NCBI RefSeq assembly: GCF_029227915.1
Contig: NC_079888.1
Coordinates: 496,001-560,000 of the forward strand
Length of the DNA: 64,000 nt
Origin: Hydractinia symbiolongicarpus
Taxonomy: Eukaryota > Cnidaria > Hydrozoa > Anthoathecata > Hydractiniidae
Direction of reading: 5' to 3'
The translations under genes and the position numbers were made by a program. The notes beneath the pieces were generated by a model. The model had not been told where the DNA came from, did no database searches, and saw only the letters and a list, made by a program, of their open reading frames with translations. Below, piece by piece: positions 12,252 through 24,611 of the stretch (position 1 is its first letter; every line of letters begins with the position of its first letter).

Positions 12252-15200
12252 ACTAACGGATAGGATTGGTCCCACAGTAAAAAATTACTTATTTATCGAA
12301 ATTTTTATATAAAGCGCTACCACAGGGTCCAGTGTAATCGCTGAGTTCCGGCAATCATGTCGAGTTAAAAAGAATGTTATTTCTTGGAGTTCAATTGGCT
12401 CATTTATCACATTTATAAGGTCACAGTCCAGAAACAGTTCAATTAATTTCCACAGTCAATCGTTTCACTTTTAAAAGCGATACAACTTAGTAAGATCGGA
12501 ACAAATCGCTAAATACATGTTGGTACGAATACGTGACGCAATCGTTGTGACTCAAACGGATTGACACCGTTAGAAAGTCAATGAAAAGTAGTTTTTGAAA
12601 CTGTCTCTGTTTCTTCAGCGCTAACTAACGGCTAGGATAGGTCCCACAGTAAAAAATGACTTATTTATCTAAATTTTTAAATAAAGCGCTACCACAGGGT
12701 CCAGTGTAATCGTTGAGTTCCGGCAATCATGTCGAGTTATAAAGAATGTTATTTCTTGGAGTCCAATTGGCTCATTTACCACATTTATAAGGTCACAGTC
12801 CAGAATGAGTTCAATTAAGTCCCACAGTCAATTTTTTCACTTTTAAAAGCGATACAACTTAGTAATATCGGAAAAAATCGCTAAATACATGTTGGTGCGA
12901 ATATGTGAAGCAACTGTTGTAACTCAAACGGATTGACACTGTTAGAAAGTCAATGAAATGTAGTTTTTGAAACTGTCTCTACTTCTTCAGCGCGAACTAA
13001 CGGCTAGGATTGGTCCTACAGTAAAAAATGACTTATTTATCTTAATTTTTAAATAAAGCGCTCCCACAGCGCCCAGTGTAATCGCTGAGTTCCGGCAATC
13101 ATGTCGAGTTAAAAAGAATGTTATTTCTTGGAGTCCAATTGGCTCATTTATCAAATTTATAAGGTCACAGTCCAGAATCAGTTCAATTAAGTCCCACAGT
13201 CAATTGTTTCACTTTTAAAAGCGATACAACTTAGTAAGATCGGAAAAAATCGCTAAATACATGTTGGTACGAATATGTGAAGCAAGTGTTGTAACTCAAA
13301 CGGATTGACACCGTTAGAAAGTCAACGAAATGTAGTTTTTGAAACTGTCTCTACTTCTTCAGCGCGAACTAACGGCTAGGATTGGTCCCACAGTAAAAAA
13401 TGACTTATTTATCTAAAGTTTTAAATAAAGCGCTACCACAGGGTCCAGTGTAATCGTTGAGTTCCGGCAATCATGTCGAGTTAAAAAGAATGTTCTTTCT
13501 TGGAGTCCAATTGGCTCATTTATAACATTTGTAAGGTCACAGTCCAGAATCAGTTCAATTAAGTCCCACAGTCAATCGTTTCACTTTTAAAAGCGATACA
13601 ACTTAGTAAGATCGAAAAAAACGCTAAATACATGTTGGTACGATTATGTGAAGCAACCGTTGTAACTCAAACGGATTGACACCGTTAGAAAGTCAATGAA
13701 AGGTAGTTTTTGAAACTGTCTCTATTTCTTCAGCGCGAACTAACGGTTAGGATTGGTCCCACAGTAAAAAATGACATATTTATCTAAATTTTTAAATGAA
13801 GCGCTACCACAGCGCCCAGTGTAATTGCTGAGTTCGGGCAATCATGTCGAGTTAAAAAGAATGTTATTTCTTGGAGTTCAATTGGCTCATTTATCACATT
13901 TATAAGGTCACAGTCCAGAAACAGTTCAATTAATTCCCACAGTCAATCGTTTCACTTTTAAAAGCGATACAACTTAGTAAGATCGGAACAAATCGCTAAA
14001 TACATGTTGGTACGAATACGTGACGCAATCGTTTTAACTCAAACGCATTGACCTTGTTAGAAAGTTAATGAAAAGTAGTTTTTGAAACTGTCTCTGTTTT
14101 TTCAGCGCGAACTAACGGCTAGGATTGGTCCCATAGCAAAAAAATGACTTATTTATCTAAATTTTTAAATGAAGCGCTACCACAGGGTCCAGTGTAATCG
14201 CTGAGTTCCGGCAATTATGTCGAGTTAAAAAGAATGTTATTTTTTGGAGTCCAATTGGCTCATTTATCACATTTTTTAATTCACAGTCCAGAATCAGTTC
14301 AATTAAGTCCCACAGTCAATTGTTTCACTTTTAAAAAGGATACAACTTAGTAAGATCGGAAAAAATCGCTAAATACATGTTGGTACGAATATGTGAAGCA
14401 ACCGTTGTAACTCAAACGGGTTGACACCGTTAGAAAGTCAATGAAAGGTAGTTTTTGAAACTGTCTCTATTTCTTCAGCGTGAACTAACGGATAGGATTG
14501 GTCCCACAGTAAAGAATTACTTATTTATCGAAATTTTTAAATAAAGCGCTACCACAGGGTCCAGTGTAATCGCTGAGTTCCGGCAATCATGTCGAGTTAA
14601 AAAGAATGTTATTTCTTGGAGTTCAATTGGCTCATTTATCACATTTATAAGGTCACAGTCCAGAAACAGTTCAATTAATTCCCACAGTCAATCGTTTCAC
14701 TTTTAAAAGCGATACAACTTAGTAAGATCGGAACAAATCGCTAAATACATGTTGGTACGAATACGTGACGCAATCGTTGTAACTCAAACGGATTGACACT
14801 GTTAGAAAGTCAATGAAAAGTAGTTTTTGAAACTGTCTCTATTTCTTCAGCGTGAACTAACGGATAGGATTGGTCCCACAGTAAAGAATTACTTATTTAT
14901 CTAAATTTTTAAATGAAGCCCTACCACAGCGCCCAGTGTAATCGCTGAGTTCCGGCAATCATGTCGAGTTAAAAAGAATGTTATTTCTTGGAGTTCAATT
15001 GGCTCATTTATCACATTTATAAGTTCACAGTCCAGAAACAGTTCAATTAATTCCCACAGTCAATCGTTTCACTTTTAAAAGCGATACAACTTAGTAAGAT
15101 CGGAACAAATCGCTAAATACATGTTGGTACGAATACGTGACGCAATCGTTGTAACTCAAACGCATTGACCCTGTTAGAAAGTCAATGAAAAGTAGTTTTT

Positions 15201-17459
15201 GAAGCTGTCTCTGTTTTTTCAGCGCGAACTAACGGCTAGGATTGGTCCCATAGTAAAAAATGACTTATTTATCTAAATTTTTAAATGAAGCGCTACCACA
15301 GGGTCCAGTGTAATCGCTGAGTTCCGGCAATTATGTCGAGTTAAAAAGAATGTTATTTCTTGGAGTTCAATTGGCTCATTTATCACATTTATCAGGTCAC
15401 AGTCCAGAATCATTTCAATTAAGTCCCACAGTCAATCGTTTCACTTTTAAAAGCGATACAACTTAGTAATATCGGCAAAAATCGCTAAATACATGTTGGT
15501 ACGAATATGTGAAGCAACCGTTGTAACTCAAACGGATTGACACCGTTAGAAAGTCAATGAAAGGTAGTTTTTGAAACTGTCTCTACTTCTTCAGCGCGAA
15601 CTAACGGCTAGGATTGGTCCCACAGTAAAAAATGACTTATTTATCTTAATATTTAAATAAAGCGCTCCCACAGCGCCCAGTATAATCGCTGAGTTCCGGC
15701 AATCATGTCGAGTTAAAAAGAATGTTATTTCTTGGAGTCCAATTGGCTCATTTATCACATTTATTAATTCACAGTCCAGAATCAGTTCAATTAAGTCCCA
15801 CAGTCAGTTGTTTCACTTTTAAAAACGATACAACTTAGTAAGATCGGAAAAAATCGCTAAATACATGTTGGTACGAATATGTGAAGCAACCGTTGTAACT
15901 CAAACGGGTTGACACCGTTAGAAAGTCAATGAAAGGTAGTTTTTGAAACTGTCTCTATTTCTTCAGGGTGAACTAACGGATAGGATTGGTCCCACAGTAA
16001 AGAATTACTTATTTATCGAAATTTTTAAATAAAGCGCTGCCACAGGATCCAGTGTAATCGCTGAGTTCCGGCAATCATGTCGAGTTAAAAAGAATGTTAT
16101 TTGTTGGAGTTCAATTGGCTCATTTATCACATTTATAAGGTCACAGTCTAGAAACAGTTCAATTAATTCCCACAGTCAATCGTTTCACTTTTAAAAGCGA
16201 TACAACTTAGTAAGATCGGAACAAATCGCTAAATACATGTTGGTACGAATACGTGACGCAATCGTTGTAACTCAAACGGATTGACACTGTTAGAAAGTCA
16301 ATGAAAAGTAGTTTTTAAAACTGTCTCTGTTTTTTCAGCGCAAACTAACGGCTAGGATTGGTCCCATAGTAAAAAATGACTTATTTATCTAAATTTTTAA
16401 ATGAAGCGCTACCACAGGGTCCAGTGTAATCGCTGAGTTCCGGCAATTATGTCGAGTTAAAAAGAATGTTATTTCTTGGAAGTCAATTGGCTCATTTATC
16501 ACATTTATCAGGTCACAGTCCAGAATCATTTCAATTAAGTCCCACAGTCAATTGTTTCACTTTTAAAAGCGATACAACTTAGTAATATCGGAAAAATCGC
16601 TAAATACATGTTGGTTCGAATATGTGAAGCAACCGTTGTAAGTCAAACGGATTGACACCGTTAGAAAGTCAATGAAAGGTAGTTTTTAAAACTGTCTCTA
16701 TTTCTTCAGCGTGAACTAACGGATAGGATTGGTCCCACAGTAAAGAATTACTTATTTATCAAAATGTTTAAATGAAGCGCTGCCACAGGGTCCAGTGTAA
16801 TCGCTGAGTTCCGGCAATCATGTCGATTTAAAAAGAATGTTATTTCTTGGAGATCAATTGGCTCATTAATCACATTTATAAGGTCACAGTCCAGAGACAG
16901 TTCAATTAATTCCCACAGTCAATCGTTTCACTTTTAAAAGCGATACAACATAGTTATATCGGAACAAAATCACTAAATACATGTTGGTACGAATATGTGA
17001 CGCAACCGTTGTAACTCAAACGGGTTGACACCGTTAGAAAGTCAATGAAAGGTAGTTTTTGAAACTGTCTCTATTTCTTCAGCGTGAACTAACGGATAGG
17101 ATTGGTCCCACAGTAAAGAATGACTTATTTATCGAAATTTTGAAATAAAGCGCTACCACAGGGTCCAGTGTAATCGCTGAGTTCCGGCAATCATGTCGAG
17201 TTAAAAAGAATGTTATTTCTTGGAGTTCAATTGGCTCATTTATCACATTTATCAGGTCACAGTCCAGAATCATTTCAATTAATTCCCACAGTCAATCGTT
17301 TCACTTTTAAAAGCGATACAACTTAGTAATATCGGAAAAAATCGCTAAATACATGTTGGTTCAAATATGTGAAGCAACCGTTGTAAGTAAAACGGATTGA
17401 CACCGTTAGAAAGTCAATGAAAGGTAGTTTTTAAAACTGTCTCTATTTCTTCAGCGTGA
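12252..17459. repeat. Group A block of 14 monomers
   Basis: Starts at 12252, 12624, 12996, 13368, 13739, 14111, 14484, 14856, 15228, 15600, 15972, 16344, 16715 and 17088. No group B monomer is present. Two displaced homologies are clear. About 13368-15300 matches 23737-25310 (10369 bp away), sharing the GGTTAGG, CCATAGCAAAAAAATG and GAAGCCCTACC markers in the same order. 15228-16600 matches 28945-30317 (13717 bp away), sharing CCATAGTAAAAAATG and GGAAGTCAATTGG. GGTCCTACAG at 12996 links to 25597, 25969, 28201 and 57524. Confidence 0.82.
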
Positions 17460-17831
17460 ACTAACGGATAGGATTGTTCCCACAGTAAAAAATGACTTAT
17501 TTATCGAAATGTTTAAATAAAGCGCTACCACAGGGTACAGTGTAGTCGCTGAATTCCGGCAATCATGTCAAGTTAAAAAGAATGTTATTTCTTGGAGTTC
17601 AATTGGCTCATTTATCACATTTATAAGGTCACAGTCCAGAAACAGTTCAATTAATTCCACAGTCAATCGTTTCACTTTTAAAAGCGATACAACTTTGTTA
17701 TATCGTAACAAAATCATTAAATACATGTTGGTACGAATATGTGACGCAGCCGTTGTAACTCAAACGGATTGCCGCCCTTAAAAAGACAATGAAATGTAGT
17801 TTTTGAAACTGTCTCTATTTCTTCAGCGTGA

Positions 17832-18552
17832 ACTAACGGCTATGATTGGTCCCACAGTAAAAAATGACTTATTAATCTTAATTTTTAAATGAAGCACTAC
17901 CACACCGCCCAGTGTAATCGCTGAGTTTCATTAATCCTGTCAAATTAAGAAGAATGTCATTCCTTGGAGTCCAATTGGCTCATTTATCACATTTATCAGG
18001 TCACAGTCCAGAATCAGTTGAACTAAGTCCCACAGTTAATCAGTTCACCGTTAAATGCGATACAACTTAGTAATATCGGAACAAAATCACAAAATACATG
18101 TTGGTACGAATATGTGACACAACCGTTGTAACTCAAACTGATTGACACCGTTAGAAAGACAATGAAATGTAGTTTTTGAAACAACGGCTATGATTGGTCC
18201 CACAGTAAAAAATGACTTATTAATCTTAATTTTTAAATGAAGCACTACCACACCGCCCAGTGTAATCGCTGAGTTTCATTAATCCTGTCAAATTAAGAAG
18301 AATGTCATTCCCTGGAGTCCAATTGGCTCATTTATCACATTTATCAGGCCACAGTCCAGAATCAGTTAAACTAAGTCCCACAGTTAATCGGTTCACCGTT
18401 AAAAGCGATACAACTTAGTAATATCGGAACAAAATCACTAAATACATGTTGGTACGAATATGTGACGCAACCGTTGTAACTCAAACGGATTGACAACGTT
18501 AAAAAGACAATGAAATGTAGTTTTTTAAACTGTCTCTATTTCGTCAACGTAA
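17832..18552. repeat. Group B island
   Basis: Two group B monomers with AAATTAAGAAGAATGTC, AACTAAGTCCCACAG, TTCACCGTTAAA and AACAAAATCAC. The first lacks the 25 bp at its right end. Group A sequence flanks both sides. Direct relatives lie at 8926-9646 and 20784-21504. Confidence 0.88.
18177..18187. other. 25-bp deletion at a monomer junction, copy 2
   Basis: TGAAACAACGG, the same fusion as at 9271, inside the first copy of the 2952-bp duplication. Confidence 0.93.
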
Positions 18553-20039
18553 ACTAACGGATAGGATTGGTCCCACAGTAAAAAATGACTTATTTATCGA
18601 CATTTTTAAATAAAGCGCTACCACAGGGTCCAGTGTAATTGCTGAGTTCCAGCAATTATGTTGAGTTAAAAAGATTGTTATTTCTTGGAGATCTATTGGC
18701 TCATTTATCACATTTATAAGGTCACAGTCCAGAATCAGTTCAATTAAGTCCCACAGTCAATTGTTTCACTTTTAAAAGCGATACAACTTAGTAAGATCGG
18801 AAAAAATCGCTAAATACATGTTGGTACGAATATGTGAAGCAACCGTTGTAACTCACACGGATTGACACCGTTAGAAAGTCAACGAAATGTAGTTTTAGAA
18901 ACTCTCTCTACTCCTTCAGCGCGAACTAACGGCTAGGATTGGTCCCACAGTAAAAAATGACTTATTTATCTTAATATTTAAATAAAGCGCTCCCACAGCG
19001 CCCAGTATAATCGCTGAGTTCCGGCAATCATGTCGAGTTAAAAAGAATGTTATTTCTTGGAGTCCAATTGGCTCATTTATCACATTTATTAATTCACAGT
19101 CCAGAATCAGTTCAATTAAGTCCCACAGTCAATTGTTTCACTTTTAAAAGCGATACAACTTAGTAAGATCGGAAATAATCGCGAAATACATGTTGGCACG
19201 AATATGTGAAGCAACCGTTGTAACTCAAACGGGTTGACACCGTTAGAAAGTCAATGAAGGGTAGTTTTTGAAACTGTCTCTATTTCTTCAGCGTGAACTA
19301 ACGGATAGGATTGGTCCCACAGTAAAGAATTACTTATTTATCGAAATTTTTAAATAAAGCGCTACCACAGGGTCCAGTGTAATCGCTGAGTTCCGGCAAT
19401 CATGTCGAGTTAAAAAGAATGTTATTTCTTGGAGTCCAATTGGCTCATTTATCACATTTATTAAGTCACAGTCCAGAATCAGTTCAATTTAGACCCACAG
19501 TCAATTGTTTTATTTTTAAAAGCGATACAACTTAGTAAGATCGGAAAAAATCGCTAAATACATGTTGGTACGAATATGTGAAGCAACCGTTGTAACTCAA
19601 ACGGATTGACACCGTTAGAAATTCATTGAAAGGTAGTTTTTGAAACTGTTTCTATTTCTTCAGCGTGAACTAACGGATAGGATTGGTCCCACAGTAAAAA
19701 GTGACTTATTTATCTAAACTTTTAAATAAAGCGCTACCACAGGGTCCAGTGTAATCGTTGAGTTCCGGCAATCATGTCGAGTTAAAAAGAATGTTATTTC
19801 TTGGAGTCCAATTGGCTCATTTATAACATTTGTAAGGTCACAGTCCAGAATCAGTTCAATTAAGTCCCACAGTCAATCGTTTCACTTTTAAAAGCGATAC
19901 AACTTAGTAAGATCGAAAAAAACGCTAAATACATGTTGGTACGATTATGTGAAGCAACCGTTGTAACTCAAACGGATTGACACCGTTAGAAAGTCAATGA
20001 AAGGTAGTTTTTGAAACTGTCTCTATTTCTTCAGCGCGA

Positions 20040-20411
20040 ACTAACGGTTAGGATTGGTCCCACAGTAAAAAATGACATATTTATCTAAATTTTTAAATAA
20101 AGCGCTACCACAGCGCCCAGTGTAATTGCTGAGTTCCGGCAATCATGTCGAGTTAAAAAGAATGTTATTTCTTGGAGTTCAATTGGCTCATTTATCACAT
20201 TTATAAGGTCACAGTCCAGAAACAGTTCAATTAATTCCACAGTCAATCGTTTCACTTTTAAAAGCGATACAACTTTGTTATATCGTAACAAAATCATTAA
20301 ATACATGTTGGTACGAATATGTGACGCAGCCGTTGTAACTCAAACGGATTGCCGCCCTTAAAAAGACAATGAAATGTAGTTTTTGAAACTGTCTCTATTT
20401 ATTCAGCGTGA
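20040..20411. repeat. Hybrid monomer at the 2952-bp duplication junction
   Basis: The first ~165 bases are the GGTTAGG / GACATATTTATC version, as at 13739 and 22992. The rest is the TTAATTCCACAG, TTTGTTATATCGTAAC and TGCCGCCCTTA version belonging to 17460 and 20412. The switch near 20200-20230 marks an unequal exchange or conversion tract. A run of open frame on the minus strand here (20085-20306) is a by-product of the fusion, not a gene. Confidence 0.85.
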
Positions 20412-23363
20412 ACTAACGGATAGGATTGTTCCCACAGTAAAAAATGACTTATTTATCGAAATGTTTAAATAAAGCGCTACCACAGGGTACAGTGTAGTCG
20501 CTGAATTCCGGCAATCATGTCAAGTTAAAAAGAATGTTATTTCTTGGAGTTGAATTGGCTCATTTATCACATTTATAAGGTCACAGTCCAGAAACAGTTC
20601 AATTAATTCCACAGTCAATCGTTTCACTTTTAAAAGCGATACAACTTTGTTATATCGTAACAAAATCATTAAATACATGTTGGTACGAATATGTGACGCA
20701 ACCGTTGTAACTCAAACGGACTGCCGCCCTTAAAAAGACAATGAAATGTAGTTTTTGAAACTGTCTCTATTTCTTCAGCGTGAACTAACGGCTATGATTG
20801 GTCCCACAGTAAAAAATGACTTATTAATCTTAATTTTTAAATGAAGCACTACCACACCGCCCAGTGTAATCGCTGAGTTTCATTAATCCTGTCAAATTAA
20901 GAAGAATGTCATTCCTTGGAGTCCAATTGGCTCATTTATCACATTTATCAGGTCACAGTCCAGAATCAGTTGAACTAAGTCCCACAGTTAATCAGTTCAC
21001 CGTTAAATGCGATACAACTTAGTAATATCGGAACAAAATCACAAAATACATGTTGGTACGAATATGTGACGCAACCGTTGTAATTCAAACGGATTGACAC
21101 CGTTAGAAACACAATGAAATGTAGTTTTTGAAACAACGGCTATGATTGGTCCCACAGTAAAAAATGACTTATTAATCTTAATTTTTAAATGAAGCACTAC
21201 CACACCGCCCAGTGTAATCGCTGAGTTTCATTAATCCTTTCAAATTAAGAAGAATGTCATTCCCTGGAGTCCAATTGGCTCATTTATCACATTTATCAGG
21301 TCACAGTCCAGAATCAGTTAAACTAAGTCCCACAGTTAATCGGTTCACCGTTAAAAGCGATACAACTTAGTAATATCGGAACAAAATCACTAAATACATG
21401 TTGGTACGAATATGTGACGCAACCGTTGTAACTCAAACGGATTGACAACGTTAAAAAGACAATGAAATGTAGTTTTTTAAACTGTCTCTATTTCGTCAGC
21501 GTAAACTAACGGATAGGATTAGTCCCACAGTAAAAAATGACTTATTTATCGAAATTTTTAAATAAAGCGCTACCACAGGGTCCAGTGTAATTGCTGAGTT
21601 CCAGCAATTATGTTGAGTTAAAAAGATTGTTATTTCTTGGAGATCTATTGGCTCATTTATCACATTTATAAGGTCACAGTCCAGAATCAGTTCAATTAAG
21701 TCCCACAGTCAATTGTTTCACTTTTAAAAGCGATACAACTTAGTAAGATCGGAAAAAATCGCTAAATACATGTTGGTACGAATATGTGAAGCAACCGTTG
21801 TAACTCACACGGATTGACACCGTTAGAAAGTCAACGAAATGTAGTTTTAGAAACTGTCTCTACTCCTTCAGCGCGAACTAACGGCTAGGATTGGTCCCAC
21901 AGTAAAAAATGACTTATTTGTCTTAATATTTAAATAAAGCGCTCCCACAGCGCCCAGTATAATCGCTGAGTTCCGGCAATCATGTCGAGTTAAAAAGAAT
22001 GTTATTTCTTGGATTCCAATTGGCTCATTTATCACATTTATTAATTCACAGTCCAGAATCAGTTCAATTAAGTCCCACAGTCAATTGTTTCACTTTTAAA
22101 AGCGATACAACTTAGTAAGATCGGAAATAATCGCGAAATACATGTTGGCACGAATATGTGAAGCAACCGTTGTAACTCAAACGGGTTGACACCGTTAGAA
22201 AGTCAATGAAGGGTAGTTTTTGAAACTGTCTCTATTTCTTCAGCGTGAACTAACGGATAGGATTGGTCCCACAGTAAAGAATTACTTATTTATCGAAATT
22301 TTTAAATAAAGCGCTACCACAGGGTCCAGTGTAATCGCTGAGTTCCGGCAATCATGTCGAGTTAAAAAGAATGTTATTTCTTGGAGTCCAATTGGCTCAT
22401 TTATCACATTTATTAAGTCACAGTCCAGAATCAGTTCAATTTAGTCCCACAGTCAATTGTTTTATTTTTAAAAGCGATACAACTTAGTAAGATCGGAAAA
22501 AATCGCTAAATACATGTTGGTACGAATATGTGAAGCAACCGTTGTAACTCAAACGGATTGACACCGTTAGAAAGTCAATGAAAGGTAGTTTTTGAAACTG
22601 TCTCTATTTCTTCAGCGTGAACTAACGGATAGAATTGGTCCCACAGTAAAAAGTGACTTATTTATCTAAACTTTTAAATAAAGCGCTACCACAGGGTCCA
22701 GTGTAATCGTTGAGTTCCGGCAATCATGTCGAGTTAAAAAGAATGTTATTTCTTGGAGTCCAATTGGCTCATTTATAACATTTGTAAGGTCACAGTCCAG
22801 AATCAGTTCAATTAAGTCCCACAGTCAATCGTTTCACTTTTAAAAGCGATACAACTTAGTAAGATCGAAAAAAACGCTAAATACATGTTGGTACGATTAT
22901 GTGAAGCAACCGTTGTAACTCAAACCGATTGACACCGTTAGAAAGTCAATGAAAGGTAGTTTTTGAAACTGTCTCTATTTCTTCAGCGCGAACTAACGGT
23001 TAGGATTGGTCCCACAGTAAAAAATGAGATATTTATCTAAATTTTTAAATGAAGCGCTACCACAGCGCCCAGTGTAATTGCTGAGTTCCGGCAATCATGT
23101 CGAGTTAAAAAGAATGTTATTTCTTGGAGTTCAATTGGCTCATTTATCACATTTATAAGGTCACAGTCCAGAAACAGTTCAATTAATTCCCACAGTCAAT
23201 CGTTTCACTTTTAAAAGCGATACAACTTAGTAAGATCGGAACAAATCGCTAAATACATGTTGGTACGAATACGTGACACAATCGTTGTAACTCAAACGCA
23301 TTGACCTTGTTAGAAAGTCAATGAAAAGTAGTTTTTGAAACTGTCTCTGTTTTTTCAGCGCGA
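20412..23363. repeat. Eight-monomer duplication, 2952-bp period, second copy
   Basis: Copy of 17460-20411, with a group B island at 20784-21504 and A monomers after it. Its last monomer (22992) keeps the GGTTAGG first half but has an ordinary A second half (AGATCGGAACAAATCGC), unlike the hybrid at 20040. The right part overlaps the start of the next trimer duplication. Confidence 0.9.
21129..21139. other. 25-bp deletion at a monomer junction, copy 3
   Basis: TGAAACAACGG, inside the second copy of the 2952-bp duplication, exactly 2952 bases after copy 2. Confidence 0.93.
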
Positions 23364-23495
23364 ACTAACGGCTAGGATTGGTCCCATAGCAAAAAAATGA
23401 CTTATTTATCTAAATTTTTAAATGAAGCGCTACCACAGGGTCCAGTGTAATCGCTGAGTTCCGGCAATTATGTCGAGTTAAAAAGAATGTTATTT
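22380..23495. repeat. Trimer duplication, 1116-bp period, first copy
   Basis: Spans the second part of the monomer at 22249 through the first part of that at 23364. Markers shared with the next copy are CAATTTAGTCCCACAG, TTGTTTTATTTTTAAAAG, AAAAAGTGAC, GGTTAGG and CCATAGCAAAAAAATG, in this order. Confidence 0.85.
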
Positions 23496-24611
23496 CTTGG
23501 AGTCCAATTGGCTCATTTATCACATTTATTAAGTCACAGTCCAGAATCAGTTCAATTTAGTCCCACAGTCAATTGTTTTATTTTTAAAAGCGATACAACT
23601 TAGTAAGATCGGAAAAAATCGCTAAATACATGTTGGTACGAATATGTGAAGCAACCGTTGAAACTCAAACGGATTGACACCGTTAGAAAGTCAATGAAAA
23701 GTAGTTTTTGAAACTGTCTCTATTTCTTCAGCGTGAACTAACAGATAGGATTGGTCCCACAGTAAAAAGTGACTTATTTATCTAAACTTTTAAATAAAGC
23801 GCTACCACAGGGTCCAGTGTAATCGTTGAGTTCCGGCAATCAACTCGAGTTAAAAAGAATGTTATTTCTTGGAGTCCAATTGGCTCATTTATAACATTTG
23901 TAAGGTCACAGTCCAGAATCAGTTCAATTAAGTCCCACAGTCAATCGTTTCACTTTTAAAAGCGATACAACTTAGTAAGTTCGAAAAAAACGCTAAATAC
24001 ATGTTGGCACGATTATGTGAAGCAACCGTTGTAACTCAAACGGATTGACACCGTTAGAAAGTCAATGAAAGGTAGTTTTTGAAACTGTCTCTATTTCTTC
24101 AGCGCGAACTAACGGTTAGGATTGGTCCCACAGTAAAAAATGACATATTTATCTAAATTTTTAAATGAAGCGCTACCACAGCGCCCAGTGTAATTGCTGA
24201 GTTCCGGCAATCATGTCGAGTTAAAAAGAATGTTATTTCTTGGAGTTCATTTGGCTCATTTATCACATTTATAAGGTCACAGTCCAGAAACAGTTCAATT
24301 AATTCCCACAGTCAATCGTTTCACTTTTAAAAGCGATACAACTTAGTAAGATCGGAACAAATCGCTAAATACATGTTGGTACGAATACGTGACGCAATCG
24401 TTGTAACTCAAACGCATTGACCTTGTTAGAAAGTCAATGAAAAGTAGTTTTTGAAACTGTCTCTGTTTTTTTAGCGCGAACTAACGGCTAGGATTGGTCC
24501 CATAGCAAAAAAATGACTTATTTATCTAAATTTTTAAATGAAGCGCTACCACAGGGTCCAGTGTAATCGCTGAGTTCCGGCAATTATGTCGAGTTAAAAA
24601 GAATGTTATTT
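23496..24611. repeat. Trimer duplication, 1116-bp period, second copy
   Basis: Copy of the preceding trimer (starts 23737, 24108, 24480 against 22621, 22992, 23364). Individual differences include CAACTCGAG near 23842, where CATGTCGAG is usual, and TTTTTTAGCGCG near 24470. Beyond 24611 the sequence switches to the CATTTTTTAATTCAC version, which marks the duplication edge. Confidence 0.85.

Larger units (their letters stand above)
17460..20411. repeat. Eight-monomer duplication, 2952-bp period, first copy
   Basis: Starts 17460, 17832, 18181, 18553, 18925, 19297, 19669, 20040 match 20412, 20784, 21133, 21505, 21877, 22249, 22621, 22992 with a constant offset of 2952 (8 monomers minus the 25-bp deletion carried by the second). 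Copies differ at scattered sites, for example TCGTCAACG here and TCGTCAGCG at about 21495, and CAGGCCACAG near 18347 against CAGGTCACAG. The duplication is older than the 2975-bp one. Confidence 0.9.

Noticed and set aside
16611-16625. Pol III box B-like GGTTCGAATATG in a few monomers (also near 54072 and 59280)
   Set aside because: The final CC of the box B consensus is missing, most monomers have GGTACGA instead, and no box A or tRNA cloverleaf accompanies it.
20085-20306. Minus-strand open frame of 73 codons
   Set aside because: It spans the hybrid switch of the monomer at 20040 and so is created by satellite exchange, not by selection for coding.
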